Positions 9,042-17,225 of a DNA stretch of 64,000 nucleotides are shown here, piece by piece. The stretch comes from Shimia sp022448905 (GTDB lineage: Bacteria > Pseudomonadota > Alphaproteobacteria > Rhodobacterales > Rhodobacteraceae), in NCBI RefSeq assembly GCF_047126315.1, contig NZ_CP138953.1, forward strand, positions 2,232,001-2,296,000, in the 5' to 3' direction. How positions within the stretch are numbered: the first letter of the stretch is position 1; every line of letters begins with the position of its first letter. The notes below the pieces were generated by a model. The model worked only from the letters and a program-made list of their open reading frames with translations. It searched no databases and was not told where the DNA came from. The position numbers and the translations under genes are program-made.

Positions 9042-9095
9042 GTGGTATCCCTCCTGTTTCGCGCCCAAATAAAGTTGTGTTGTAACAGTACGATG

Positions 9096-10907
9096 TCACG
9101 GCGTGGAATGTGACAGCGCGGCGCAGGCTGCATCCAACCACATTTGTTGCTCCGGTGCGAGTCGTGGCGACAGCACTTGACGGCACGTCGCGTGATAGGC
9201 GTTCAGCCAATCCAGTTCCGCTTCGCTCAGCAGGTCGACAACCACCATGCCGCGATCAATCGGCGCAAAGGTCAGGTTGCGGAACTGCAGCATCTCGCGG
9301 TGATCGTCACCCCCGGGCAGCGCGGGGGCCTCTTCGACCACAATCAGGTTCTCGATCCGGATTCCGAACGCTCCAGGGCGGTAATAGCCCGGCTCATTGG
9401 ACAGGATCATGCCGACCTCTAGCGGGGTGTCGCTCACGCGGCTCAGGCGCTGTGGCCCTTCGTGCACACAGAGATACGCGCCGACACCGTGACCTAACCC
9501 ATGGTCAAAGTCCTGACCTGCCATCCAAAGTGGCAAGCGTCCAATGGCCTCAATATGGCTGCCTGCTACCCCTTTGGGGAAGCGCATGCGCGATACGGCA
9601 ATCATGCCCTGTAGCACGCGGGTGAAGGCCACTTTGGCGTCTTCGCTCACCTCACCAATGGGCAAGGTGCGGGTGATGTCGGTGGTGCCATCGGCATATT
9701 GCCCGCCACTGTCGAGCACCATCAGATCGCCGCTTTGTAAAGGCCGGTTGGTTTCTTCGGTCACGCGGTAATGCATGATCGCCCCGTTCGGGCCAGCACC
9801 CGCGATGGTGTCAAAACTGATTTCCAGCAGCGCATTGGTGGCGCGGCGGTACTCTTCCAGTTTTGTCACCACGTCGATTTCGGTGAGGGTGGTTTTGTCC
9901 TGCGCGTCAAACCAACTGAGGAAGTTTACTACAGCTACGCCGTCCCGCAGATGGGCTTCGGCCATGCCGGCAATTTCAGACGCGTTTTTGCGGGCCTTGG
10001 GCATGACGCAGGGGTCTTGGCCGTAAGAAATCTCCGCGTCGCTTTGGGATACGGCAGCTTGCACGGCAATTGGCGCGCTGCCTTTGTCGAGCCGCACGGT
10101 GCCGGAGAGCTGTGTGAGAAATGGGACAAAAGCGTCAGGCGCGTGCACACGCACTGCATCGCCGAGATGGTCGCGCACGTCTGTGAGTTTTTCCGCTGCC
10201 ATAAACAGGTCCACGGTGGCGTCGGAATTCAGCACGGCAAACCCATGTGCCAGCGGGTTGCGGGGAATGTCCGCGCCGCGGATGTTGAGGAGCCAGGCAA
10301 TGCTGTCAGGCAGGGTGATCACCGCCGCCGTCTCTCCATGAGCATTCAAGTCCGCCGCAAGCCGCGCGCGTTTGTCGCAGTGGGATTCTCCGGCCACGTT
10401 GGTGGGGTGGGATTTCACCGGAGCCATGGGGGCGTCAGGTTGGTCGTCCCAAATGGCGTCGATTGGATTGTTCACCGGCACAAAGGTGATCATGTGGTCT
10501 TCGGTGGCCTTATGCAGCGTCTCCAATTGGCCAATGGTGTAGAGCCAGGGATCAAAGCCGACATGGCCAGTGCCCAGGTTTTCCACGATCCACGGCCCCG
10601 GCAGGACCTCTGGCCAATCCACCGGCGTGTAGCAATCCGCCACTTGTTCTTTCACCTGCGTGCGATAGCGCCCATCGACAAACACGCCGGCGATGTCTTT
10701 GAGCACAACGCAAAACCCAGCGGAACCGGTGAACCCGGTGAGCCAAGCGAGCCGGTCATCACGCGGTGCCACGTATTCGCCCTGATGCGCATCGGCGCGC
10801 GGCACCAAAAACCCGTCCAGGCCGCCTGTGTCCATTTGCGCCCGCAGCGCTTTGAGGCGGGCAGGGCCCTGTTCCGGGCGGGCGGTGACGGCAAAATCCT
10901 GAAACAT
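9096..10907 (-). CDS. pepP: Xaa-Pro aminopeptidase (M24B, aminopeptidase P)
   Basis: A 603-aa metallopeptidase that releases N-terminal residues preceding proline. It has two creatinase-type N-terminal domains and a C-terminal pita-bread catalytic domain. The metal ligands are visible: Asp pair in VLDSGGQYADGTTDITRT, His in GHGVGAYLCVHEGP, Glu in ILSNEPGYY and Glu in IRIENLIVV. This long three-domain form is common in alphaproteobacteria. The ATG at 10907 has AAGGAG at ideal spacing, so the preceding 15 in-frame codons are not counted. It lies downstream of cobT and is separated from it by a terminator. Confidence 0.93.
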   Translation of the reverse strand: MFQDFAVTARPEQGPARLKALRAQMDTGGLDGFLVPRADAHQGEYVAPRDDRLAWLTGFTGSAGFCVVLKDIAGVFVDGRYRTQVKEQVADCYTPVDWPEVLPGPWIVENLGTGHVGFDPWLYTIGQLETLHKATEDHMITFVPVNNPIDAIWDDQPDAPMAPVKSHPTNVAGESHCDKRARLAADLNAHGETAAVITLPDSIAWLLNIRGADIPRNPLAHGFAVLNSDATVDLFMAAEKLTDVRDHLGDAVRVHAPDAFVPFLTQLSGTVRLDKGSAPIAVQAAVSQSDAEISYGQDPCVMPKARKNASEIAGMAEAHLRDGVAVVNFLSWFDAQDKTTLTEIDVVTKLEEYRRATNALLEISFDTIAGAGPNGAIMHYRVTEETNRPLQSGDLMVLDSGGQYADGTTDITRTLPIGEVSEDAKVAFTRVLQGMIAVSRMRFPKGVAGSHIEAIGRLPLWMAGQDFDHGLGHGVGAYLCVHEGPQRLSRVSDTPLEVGMILSNEPGYYRPGAFGIRIENLIVVEEAPALPGGDDHREMLQFRNLTFAPIDRGMVVVDLLSEAELDWLNAYHATCRQVLSPRLAPEQQMWLDAACAALSHSTP

Positions 10908-10990
10908 GCACAGCTCCTTGGCGCAAATGAATTGGCGTTCAGTGATACGCACTGCGCCCCCAATGGCAAGCGGATTGCCGCAGCGGTAGA

Positions 10991-11014
10991 AAAGAAGAGG
11001 GGGCCAGCCCCCTC
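10991..11014 (-). terminator. Intrinsic terminator after cobT
   Basis: On the minus strand a perfect 7-bp stem (GAGGGGG / CCCCCTC) with a 4-base loop is followed by TTCTTTTCT, downstream of the cobT stop and upstream of pepP. Confidence 0.75.
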
Positions 11015-11022
11015 GCGGACGC

Positions 11023-11055
11023 TCACCCCCGGGATATTTCGGGCAAGAAGAAGAG
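11023..11055. repeat. Intergenic GC-rich/ATATTT repeat, copy 1
   Basis: The segment CACCCCCGGGATATTTCGGG followed by CAAGAAGAAGAGG is a reverse-complement match, by eye, to copies near 41,000-41,078 and 60,658-60,690. All copies are intergenic and next to gene 3' ends or upstream gaps. This type of sequence is frequent between Rhodobacteraceae genes as far as I recall. Confidence 0.6.
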
Positions 11056-11059
11056 GGAC

Positions 11060-12934
11060 TTAGCCGACTTTCCGCATGCCCATGACACGCGCACGGGCGC
11101 GTGGATCGTTGTCAAACAGGGCGGCCAGTTGCTCGGTCATGGCACCTGCAAGCTGCTCCACATCGGTGATGGTCACCGCGCGGTCATAGTAGCGGGTCAC
11201 GTCATGGCCGATCCCAATGGCCAAAAGCTCCACCAGTTTGCGTTTTTCCACCATGGAGATCACGTCGCGCAGGTGTTTTTCCAAATAATTGGCGGGGTTC
11301 ACCGAGAGCGTGCTGTCATCAACGGGCGCCCCGTCGGAGATCACCATCAGGATCTTGCGCTGTTCCGGGCGCATCAGCATGCGGCGGTGGGCCCATTCCA
11401 GCGCCTCGCCGTCGATGTTTTCTTTCAGCAAGCCCTCTTTCATCATCAGGCCAAGGTTCGGCCGCACACGGCGCCAAGGGGCGTCCGCCTGTTTGTAGAT
11501 GATGTGGCGCAGGTCATTCAGGCGGCCCGGTTGCTGTGGGCGACCGTCGTTGAGCCACTTTTCACGGGCCAAACCGCCTTTCCACGCGCGGGTGGTGAAA
11601 CCGAGGATTTCCACCTTCACGTTGCAGCGCTCCAGCGTACGTGCCAGAACGTCTGCACAAATCGCGGCAATGGAAATTGGACGGCCACGCATCGAGCCAG
11701 AGTTATCGAGCAGCAATGTCACCACCGTGTCGCGGAACTCGGTGTCATGTTCCATCTTGAAGCTGAGCGGCGTGGTGGGGTTGGCCACAACGCGCGCCAG
11801 ACGCCCGGCGTCGAGCGTGCCTTCTTCGAGATCAAACTCCCAGCTGCGGTTTTGCTGCGCCTGAAGGCGGCGCTGCAGGCGGTTGGCCAGACGACTCACT
11901 GCGCCTTTGAGGGGCTCGAGCTGTTGGTCCAGATAGGCGCGCAGGCGTTCCAACTCGACCGGCTCGGCAAGTTCTTCGGCGGCAATTTCTTCGTCATGAG
12001 TGGTGTCAAACACCACATAGTCCGGGTCTGCCTCAGAAATTGGTGGTGGGGGAGGTGGATCCAGCGGTGCTTCACCGTCCGGCAGCTCTGCCTCATCGGA
12101 CATCTCGTCCTCAGCCATGTCATCCATGGTGACCTGCGCCTCGGACATGTCCTGTTGCTCTTCCTGAGATTGCTCAGGGCTGGCCTCAGTGTCTTCTTGG
12201 TCGCTGTCATCCTGACCCTGGCTATCGGGGTCTTCCTGCTCTTCCGCCTGTTCTTCGGCCTCGTCTTCCTGATCGTCGATGTCGTCTGGATCGTCACCTA
12301 GCTGATCGCCGTAGCCGAGGTCCTCGATGATCTGGCGGGCAAACTTGGCAAAGGCCTGTTGGTCGGACAGCAGCTCTTGCAGGTCGTCCAAGTGCTCGCC
12401 TGCGCTCTGCTCGATGTAGCCGCGCCACAGGTTCATCACATTGGCCGCCGCCGGAGGCAGATCGCGGCCGGTGGCCAGATGACGGATCAGATAGCCCGCC
12501 GCCACAGGCAAAGGCGCCTGCTCGGTGGAGGTCATGTCGCCATACCCACGGCCAGCGGCTTCCTGGCTGATTTTTACGTCAATGTTTGTGGCAGTGCCGG
12601 GCATGTCCCGCGCGCCCATCGCTTCACACCGCGCGGTTTCCATCGCCTCATAAAGATCGCGGGCAATGCCTTGGCCGGGCGCATAGCGCATATGGGTGGC
12701 GTCATCGTGATACTTGCGTTGCAGCGCCAGCGCATCGGCGGTGCCGCGCGCCAGAAGCACCTCGTCGCGGGTCATGCGACGGCTGACCTGGGGCAGGCGG
12801 ATGCTGTCGCCGGACATGCCGGAGGGATCAACCGTGTAGGACACCGACAATTCCGGATCGTCGGCCATGACTTTGGTGGCCTCAGCCAGGGCCTTTTTGA
12901 ACGGATCAGCGGGGTTGTCGCTTGGTTTTTTCAT
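11060..12934 (-). CDS. cobT: Aerobic cobaltochelatase subunit CobT
   Basis: CobT and CobS form the AAA+/VWA chelatase partners that, with CobN, insert cobalt into hydrogenobyrinic acid a,c-diamide in aerobic B12 synthesis. The 624-aa protein has an N-terminal conserved domain and a very acidic linker (Asp/Glu/Gln-rich, about residues 210-300). The C-terminal von Willebrand A domain carries the MIDAS motif DNSGSMRGRP. That acidic linker is normal for CobT. It lies 159 bases downstream of cobS on the same strand, with two hairpins between. The ribosome-binding site is weak. Confidence 0.94.
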   Translation of the reverse strand: MKKPSDNPADPFKKALAEATKVMADDPELSVSYTVDPSGMSGDSIRLPQVSRRMTRDEVLLARGTADALALQRKYHDDATHMRYAPGQGIARDLYEAMETARCEAMGARDMPGTATNIDVKISQEAAGRGYGDMTSTEQAPLPVAAGYLIRHLATGRDLPPAAANVMNLWRGYIEQSAGEHLDDLQELLSDQQAFAKFARQIIEDLGYGDQLGDDPDDIDDQEDEAEEQAEEQEDPDSQGQDDSDQEDTEASPEQSQEEQQDMSEAQVTMDDMAEDEMSDEAELPDGEAPLDPPPPPPISEADPDYVVFDTTHDEEIAAEELAEPVELERLRAYLDQQLEPLKGAVSRLANRLQRRLQAQQNRSWEFDLEEGTLDAGRLARVVANPTTPLSFKMEHDTEFRDTVVTLLLDNSGSMRGRPISIAAICADVLARTLERCNVKVEILGFTTRAWKGGLAREKWLNDGRPQQPGRLNDLRHIIYKQADAPWRRVRPNLGLMMKEGLLKENIDGEALEWAHRRMLMRPEQRKILMVISDGAPVDDSTLSVNPANYLEKHLRDVISMVEKRKLVELLAIGIGHDVTRYYDRAVTITDVEQLAGAMTEQLAALFDNDPRARARVMGMRKVG

Positions 12935-13005
12935 GATCGCACCCAGTCCATAGAATGAGTTTCCCGCTCAGTGTGGTCTTTGTCCAGCCTTCCTTATTGA
13001 GAGGG

Positions 13006-13082
13006 CAGTGCCCGACCGCGGGCGGAAAACGAAGTGCCCGCCCATGGGGGCGGTCGGGCACTGTCCGGCGTTGCCGCCGGAC
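13006..13082 (-). other. Nested/alternative hairpins between cobS and cobT
   Basis: A perfect 14-bp inverted repeat (13006-13019 with 13050-13063, arm CAGTGCCCGACCGC) encloses a second left arm at about 13032-13042 (AAGTGCCCGCCC), which can pair with the same right arm. The two foldings exclude each other. Next to it is a perfect 8-bp hairpin, GTCCGGCG TTGC CGCCGGAC (13063-13082). It could be a transcript-stability element, an attenuator or a palindromic repeat unit. No T-run follows in either direction. Confidence 0.7.
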
Positions 13083-13093
13083 AAGGCTGTTCT

Positions 13094-14080
13094 TTAGCCC
13101 AGGCTCACGCTGGCCGCGCTTTCTGGCAGCTCTTCGTCAAAGCAGCGCTGATAGAACTCGGCAACGGTCTGGCGTTCCAGTTCGTCACATTTGTTCAGGA
13201 AGCTCAGGCGGAAGGCATAGCCGACATTGCGGAAGATTTCCGAGTTTGCAGCCCAGTTGATCACGGTCCGTGGGCTCATCACGGTGGACAGGTCGCCGTT
13301 CATAAACGCGGTCCGAGTCAGGTCCGCAACGGTCACCATCTGGCTCACAATCTTGCGGCCTTCGGCGGTGTTGTAGTGCGGCGCCTTGGACAGGATGATG
13401 GCGGCTTCGGCATCGTGGCTGAGGTAGTTCAGCGTGGACACCAGAGACCAACGGTCCATCTGAGCTTGGTTGATCTGTTGCGTGCCGTGGTAGAGGCCAG
13501 TGGTGTCGCCCAGACCCACGGTGTTTGCTGTGGCAAACAGGCGGAAATAGGGGTTTGGCGTGATGACTTCGTTCTGGTCCAGCAGGGTCAGCTTGCCGTC
13601 ATGCTCCAGAACACGCTGGATCACAAACATCACATCCGCACGACCGGCATCATATTCATCAAACACAATCGCGGTTGGGTTGCGCAGCGCCCAGGGCAGG
13701 ATGCCTTCGTGGAACTCTGTAACCTGCTTGCCGTCGCGCAGTTTGATGGCGTCTTTACCAATCAGGTCGATCCGGCTGATGTGGCTGTCGAGGTTGACGC
13801 GCACACAGGGCCAGTTCAGGCGGGCGGCAACCTGCTCGATGTGGGTCGATTTACCGGTGCCGTGGTAGCCTTGAATCATCACACGACGGTTGTGGCCAAA
13901 ACCCGCCAAGATCGCCAGCGTGGTTTCCGGGTCAAACTTGTACGTTGGGTCGATCTCTGGCACGCGGTCTGTGCGCTCTTCAAAACCCTTGATTTTCATG
14001 TCGCTGTCGATGCCAAACACATCGCGCAGATCAATGTCTTCGGTGGGCTTCGCGTTGCTTTCCATCATGCCGTCGGCCAT
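13094..14080 (-). CDS. cobS: Aerobic cobaltochelatase subunit CobS
   Basis: The AAA+ ATPase partner of CobT in cobalt insertion for adenosylcobalamin synthesis, cytoplasmic. The 328-aa length is standard. It shows the CobS N-terminus (DIDLRDVFGIDSDMKIKGF), Walker A (GYHGTGKST, residues 71-79), Walker B (IVFDEYDAGR) and the sensor segment PYFRLFATANTVG. The ATG at 14080 is chosen because an AGAAGGA site precedes it and the family N-terminus begins there. No cobalamin riboswitch was recognised upstream. Confidence 0.95.
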   Translation of the reverse strand: MADGMMESNAKPTEDIDLRDVFGIDSDMKIKGFEERTDRVPEIDPTYKFDPETTLAILAGFGHNRRVMIQGYHGTGKSTHIEQVAARLNWPCVRVNLDSHISRIDLIGKDAIKLRDGKQVTEFHEGILPWALRNPTAIVFDEYDAGRADVMFVIQRVLEHDGKLTLLDQNEVITPNPYFRLFATANTVGLGDTTGLYHGTQQINQAQMDRWSLVSTLNYLSHDAEAAIILSKAPHYNTAEGRKIVSQMVTVADLTRTAFMNGDLSTVMSPRTVINWAANSEIFRNVGYAFRLSFLNKCDELERQTVAEFYQRCFDEELPESAASVSLG

Positions 14081-14276
14081 GTCGTATGTCCTTCTCCCGG
14101 CCACCCAAATACGGCGGCCCAAATCTACCGGCCTTTGGTGCATCAAATCCCACGGGATCACAAGCGAAACTCTGCAAAATACGTGGCGTTGTCACGAAAC
14201 TCACAGTCCTGTGCTGAGCTGTTAATTGCTTAATCGCCGATTGGTGCGCAATTTTACGACCAAAGGAGGATGGTGA

Positions 14277-14747
14277 ATGCAACGACGTCATTTCATTTCG
14301 GCCGCAGGCGCGGCAGCGCTGGCTGCCATGGCCTTGCCGCGTGCCACTCTGGCAAAAGAGTTCGAGGTCAGCCGTACGGACGCCGAATGGCGCGCCATGC
14401 TCACACCCGCGCAGTACAAAGTGATGCGGCAGGAGGGCACAGAGCGGGCGGGCTCGTCGCCATTGGATAAGAACTACGAGAAGGGGACATATCACTGTCG
14501 CGGTTGCGATCTGAAACTCTACAGTTCGCGGCATAAGTACGACAGTGGCACCGGATGGCCGAGTTTCTACAAGTCGCTCCCCAAAGCGATTGGAACCAAA
14601 CCGGACCGCAAGCTCCTCCGGGTCCGCACCGAATGCCACTGTCGCCGGTGTGGGTCGCATCTTGGACATATCTTTGACGATGGTCCGCGACCCACGGGGA
14701 AACGCCATTGCCTGAATGGCGTCTCGCTGGTGTTTAAGCCCAAATGA
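14277..14747 (+). CDS. msrB: Peptide-methionine (R)-S-oxide reductase with Tat signal
   Basis: A 156-aa MsrB that reduces methionine-R-sulfoxide in proteins. Unlike cytoplasmic MsrB it starts with a twin-arginine signal (QRRHFISAAG, cleavage near TLA-KE), so it probably works in the periplasm. The structural zinc site is intact (CRGC and CRRC), as is the core motif SGTGWPSFYKS. The catalytic Cys lies in RHCLNG where RYCVNS/RYCINS is usual, and no second Cys is seen in the GTGWP loop, so recycling would need an external reductant. AGGAGG lies at good spacing before the ATG. No msrA, msrP or msrQ is nearby. Confidence 0.92.
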   Translation: MQRRHFISAAGAAALAAMALPRATLAKEFEVSRTDAEWRAMLTPAQYKVMRQEGTERAGSSPLDKNYEKGTYHCRGCDLKLYSSRHKYDSGTGWPSFYKSLPKAIGTKPDRKLLRVRTECHCRRCGSHLGHIFDDGPRPTGKRHCLNGVSLVFKPK

Positions 14748-14808
14748 GACCGGGTGCCTCACCGCCGAGGTGGGGCATAAGGTTACGGTGGCAAAGCTGC
14801 CCGGTCTC
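14746..14808. terminator. Branched hairpin between convergent msrB and response-regulator genes
   Basis: A 9-bp outer stem GAGACCGGG / CCCGGTCTC (14746-14754, 14800-14808) closes a 45-base interior holding another stem (GCCTCACC / GGTGGGGC, one wobble). It begins inside the msrB stop codon. It could act as a bidirectional 3' end; there is no clear T-run, so factor-independent termination is uncertain. Confidence 0.5.
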
Positions 14809-14846
14809 TCATCCCCGAAGGACGATCATGGGTTGGAACAGGCCAC

Positions 14847-15554
14847 TCACGCAGCCATGTCCTCCGGGGAATCGGTGAAGCGATAGCCAAGCCCGTACAG
14901 GGTTTCGATCGCGGTGAAGTTGGGCGCCACATCGCGCAGCTTGCGCCGGATGCGTTTGATCTGGCTGTCGATGCTGCGGTCGGTGACAAAGACGTCGCCG
15001 CCATAGGCAAGGTCCAGAATATTGGCCCGGCTGAGCACCTGGCCGGGGCGTTGCGCGATAATCCAGAGCACGTTGAATTCGGTGGCGGTGAGGGCGACCT
15101 CTTTGCCATCCCAACGGGCCTCATGGCGCAGCCGGTCCAAACGCAACGCCCCGCGCTGGATCACCGTCACATCATCGGCATCGCGATGGCTGGGCGCCGC
15201 GCTGCGTAAGGCCGCCGCGATCCGCGCGCCAAACACCCGCATGGAAAACGGTTTGGCGAGATAGTCATCCGCCCCAAGGCGCAGCATCATCGACTCTTCG
15301 GTGGCACTGGCAGTGGTGCTGAGCACAACCACAGGCACGCTGTAGGTGTTGGTGATCCGCTCGATGATGGTGAGCGCATCCATCGACCGCTGGCGCAATT
15401 CCGTCACCACCAAATCAACGGACTGACGCGACAGCTCTGCCATGGCGGTGTCCGGTGACACATGACAGAGGCTTTCGTGCCCGTCATGCAACAAGACATC
15501 CTGCATGGCCGCCAGCAGATGACGGTCCGGATCAATCAGAAGGACTCTGGACAT
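14847..15554 (-). CDS. OmpR/PhoB-type response regulator with Glu at the phospho-acceptor site
   Basis: A 235-aa protein with an N-terminal receiver domain (about 1-115) and a C-terminal winged-helix DNA-binding domain (ALTATEFNVLWIIAQRPGQVL to the YGLGYRF hairpin). The receiver is unusual. The acidic pocket reads LLIDPDRH, the Thr/Ser switch is present (VVLSTT) and the Lys is present (DDYLAKPF). The usual phospho-accepting Asp is Glu52 in LVVTELRQRS. Glu there often mimics phosphorylation, so the protein may not need a kinase, and none is encoded nearby. The start at 15554 lies inside a small ORF that overlaps it by 19 bases. The target genes are unknown. Confidence 0.88.
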   Translation of the reverse strand: MSRVLLIDPDRHLLAAMQDVLLHDGHESLCHVSPDTAMAELSRQSVDLVVTELRQRSMDALTIIERITNTYSVPVVVLSTTASATEESMMLRLGADDYLAKPFSMRVFGARIAAALRSAAPSHRDADDVTVIQRGALRLDRLRHEARWDGKEVALTATEFNVLWIIAQRPGQVLSRANILDLAYGGDVFVTDRSIDSQIKRIRRKLRDVAPNFTAIETLYGLGYRFTDSPEDMAA

Positions 15555-15685
15555 GGCCGCCCTCCGATCTGCGTGCGATTGCGGGTGAAAACATCCTGTT
15601 TGATCGCCACAGGTTCCGGGCGCCCGCGCTGGTGTAACCAAAGCAACGGGAACAGGGCACTAAGCATTAAAGCACTGAAAAACAT
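15536..15685 (-). CDS. Small membrane-type ORF (49 aa) overlapping the response regulator start
   Basis: An ATG at 15685 is preceded by a strong AGGGAGG site five bases upstream and opens 49 codons ending in TGA at 15536, 19 bases inside the response-regulator gene. The first ~18 residues are hydrophobic (MFFSALMLSALFPLLWL) and the rest is basic and polar, compatible with a single-span membrane peptide. The overlap would couple its translation to the regulator. I do not recognise the family. It could instead be a leader ORF whose translation opens the regulator's start site. Confidence 0.55.
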   Translation of the reverse strand: MFFSALMLSALFPLLWLHQRGRPEPVAIKQDVFTRNRTQIGGRPCPESF

Positions 15686-15841
15686 GGCGCCTCCCTTCTG
15701 AGATCTGATGTGAAAATCTGAAGAGAGTGTCTTGTCTCTTCGTTCATCACACAGATGGGGGAGGATCAGGAGGTTGCTTTGGGCAAAGTTGCCACTGTTT
15801 TGTCAAACCGTGCCAATCGTGGCCGTCTTGCCAAATTCCGC

Positions 15842-16858
15842 TCAGGCCAGCGATTGTCGCCGCTCGCCTGGGGACTGCCCGGTCCAGCGTTTGAAGGCCG
15901 AGGCAAAGGAACTCACGTCGGAATAGCCCAGCAGAAAGGCAATCTCGCTCTGGCTCATCGCACTGTTTTTGAGATAGCGATCCGCCATGGCGCGGCGGAA
16001 GTTGGACAGCACAGTCTGATAGGTGGTGTTGGCGTCCCCCAAGCGCCGCGCCAGGGTGCGCGCGCTCATGCCCAGATCTCGGGCCACATGCGAGACGGAG
16101 GTCTGACCCGTGGCCATACGGTCCGCGATGGCTTTCTCCACCACCAACTCAATGTCGGCCCGGTTTTTGGGCCGCTGCGCCAGCACCAGATCGGCGTGGG
16201 CTTGCAGGATTTTGTGCAGACCTTCATCAGAGGTGCTCAATGGCACGTCCAGATCGGCCAAACGATATTGCATGCTGTTCCACTGCGCGCCAAAGGTGAC
16301 TGGACATCCCAGCAGCTTTTCCAGCTCTGCGGCATTGTGTTTGCGACGGTGTGTGAAAGTGATTTGTTTGGGCAACACGGTGCGCGGCAACAGCTTGTTG
16401 GTGCCGTTTAAAAACTGGCTGACCTGCGCCTCCACAAAGTGCCCCACTTCAATTTTCGCTGGGATGTCAAAGCGCCAGCGAAACGTGCCGTCTTGATCAA
16501 GCGTTGACACATCAACTTCCATTGCGTTGGAGAAGACCTGGCCATAGCGGGCGAGGTTGGTGACAACACAGCGTATGTCTTTGGATGTGCGCCCGAGATA
16601 GCCAATCAGCCCAAGGTTGGCAAAGCGCCGGGTTTGCCCCCATCGGACGGCGACTAGGTCATCGCCAGTCAGCTTTTCCCCATTATCGAGAATCTTCATC
16701 TGCCCTTCCAGGGAAATCAGATGATCGCCTTCTTTGAGGTCCGCGCGGGTCAGGCCGGTGCCTCGAAAAATCTCAGCCTCGGAAAACCCAAGGCTCATAA
16801 GATATTCGGAAAAATGACGACCCATCGCGGTCGCATGCTTTGGGGTGCTCTGCATCAT
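15842..16858 (-). CDS. AraC-family transcriptional regulator with Arabinose_bd-type N-terminal domain
   Basis: A 338-aa regulator. The N-terminal ~210 residues resemble the PF12625-type ligand domain (LISLEGQMKILDNGEKLTGDDL; FGAQWNSMQYR). The C-terminus has two AraC helix-turn-helix units (SVSHVARDLGMSARTLARRL and SQSEIAFLLGYSDVSSFASAFKRW). The ligand and target are not evident. It is divergent from the RHH gene pair across an 112-base gap that contains the palindrome at 16943-16958, so either protein could act there. Confidence 0.92.
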   Translation of the reverse strand: MMQSTPKHATAMGRHFSEYLMSLGFSEAEIFRGTGLTRADLKEGDHLISLEGQMKILDNGEKLTGDDLVAVRWGQTRRFANLGLIGYLGRTSKDIRCVVTNLARYGQVFSNAMEVDVSTLDQDGTFRWRFDIPAKIEVGHFVEAQVSQFLNGTNKLLPRTVLPKQITFTHRRKHNAAELEKLLGCPVTFGAQWNSMQYRLADLDVPLSTSDEGLHKILQAHADLVLAQRPKNRADIELVVEKAIADRMATGQTSVSHVARDLGMSARTLARRLGDANTTYQTVLSNFRRAMADRYLKNSAMSQSEIAFLLGYSDVSSFASAFKRWTGQSPGERRQSLA

Positions 16859-16942
16859 GTGCTCACATCACCGTATTTGTCGCTCAAAATCAAGGCTGTG
16901 GCTGCGGCTTGACGACGGAGGTTAGTTTTCGCTAGAAAAGCT

Positions 16943-16958
16943 ACCTTGGTACCAAGGT
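16943..16958. promoter_or_regulatory. Perfect 16-bp palindrome, probable operator
   Basis: ACCTTGGTACCAAGGT reads identically on both strands and ends 12 bases before the ATG of the RHH-like gene, running into its AAGGTGAGGGG ribosome-binding region. The position is right for a repressor blocking transcription or start-site access of the following two-gene unit. Self-regulation by the RHH protein is the simplest guess. Confidence 0.7.
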
Positions 16959-16970
16959 GAGGGGTTCGCG

Positions 16971-17225
16971 ATGAAGAAAGTGGAACGCGTCCAAACCGGT
17001 CTGCGGCTGGAGAAGCAGTTGCTCAAGGTGATGAAAGCCTTGGCAGAACAACTGGACATGTCAGCGGCTGAGTTGGTTGAGGGTGTGATGTTGCACGCCT
17101 TGGAGGGCAAGACACCGTTTTCAGAGGCGACACTGGCGAAGGCCGCGATGCTCAAGGAGGTTTATGACCTGACCTTGACAGCAGAGGACGCTCACAAGCT
17201 GACAGAAGAAGGGGCAGACACATGA
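16971..17225 (+). CDS. Small ribbon-helix-helix-like protein
   Basis: An 84-aa protein. Residues ~5-45 have the pattern of an RHH DNA-binding unit: a short basic/polar strand (RVQTGLRLEK), a first helix (QLLKVMKALAEQL) and a second helix after MSAAELVEGVMLHAL. The rest is helical (EVYDLTLTAEDAHKL). Its stop overlaps the next gene's ATG by 4 bases, so the two are coupled. A perfect palindrome precedes it. It could be an autorepressor; the RHH assignment is by pattern only. Confidence 0.7.
   Translation: MKKVERVQTGLRLEKQLLKVMKALAEQLDMSAAELVEGVMLHALEGKTPFSEATLAKAAMLKEVYDLTLTAEDAHKLTEEGADT

Noticed and set aside
13083..14276. Cobalamin riboswitch near cobS/cobT
   Set aside because: No B12-box-like conserved block was found upstream of either gene.
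14746..14808. Possible tRNA or small structured RNA between msrB and the response regulator
   Set aside because: Only 63 bases, no T-loop or CCA-type acceptor pattern; a shared 3'-end structure of two convergent genes is simpler.
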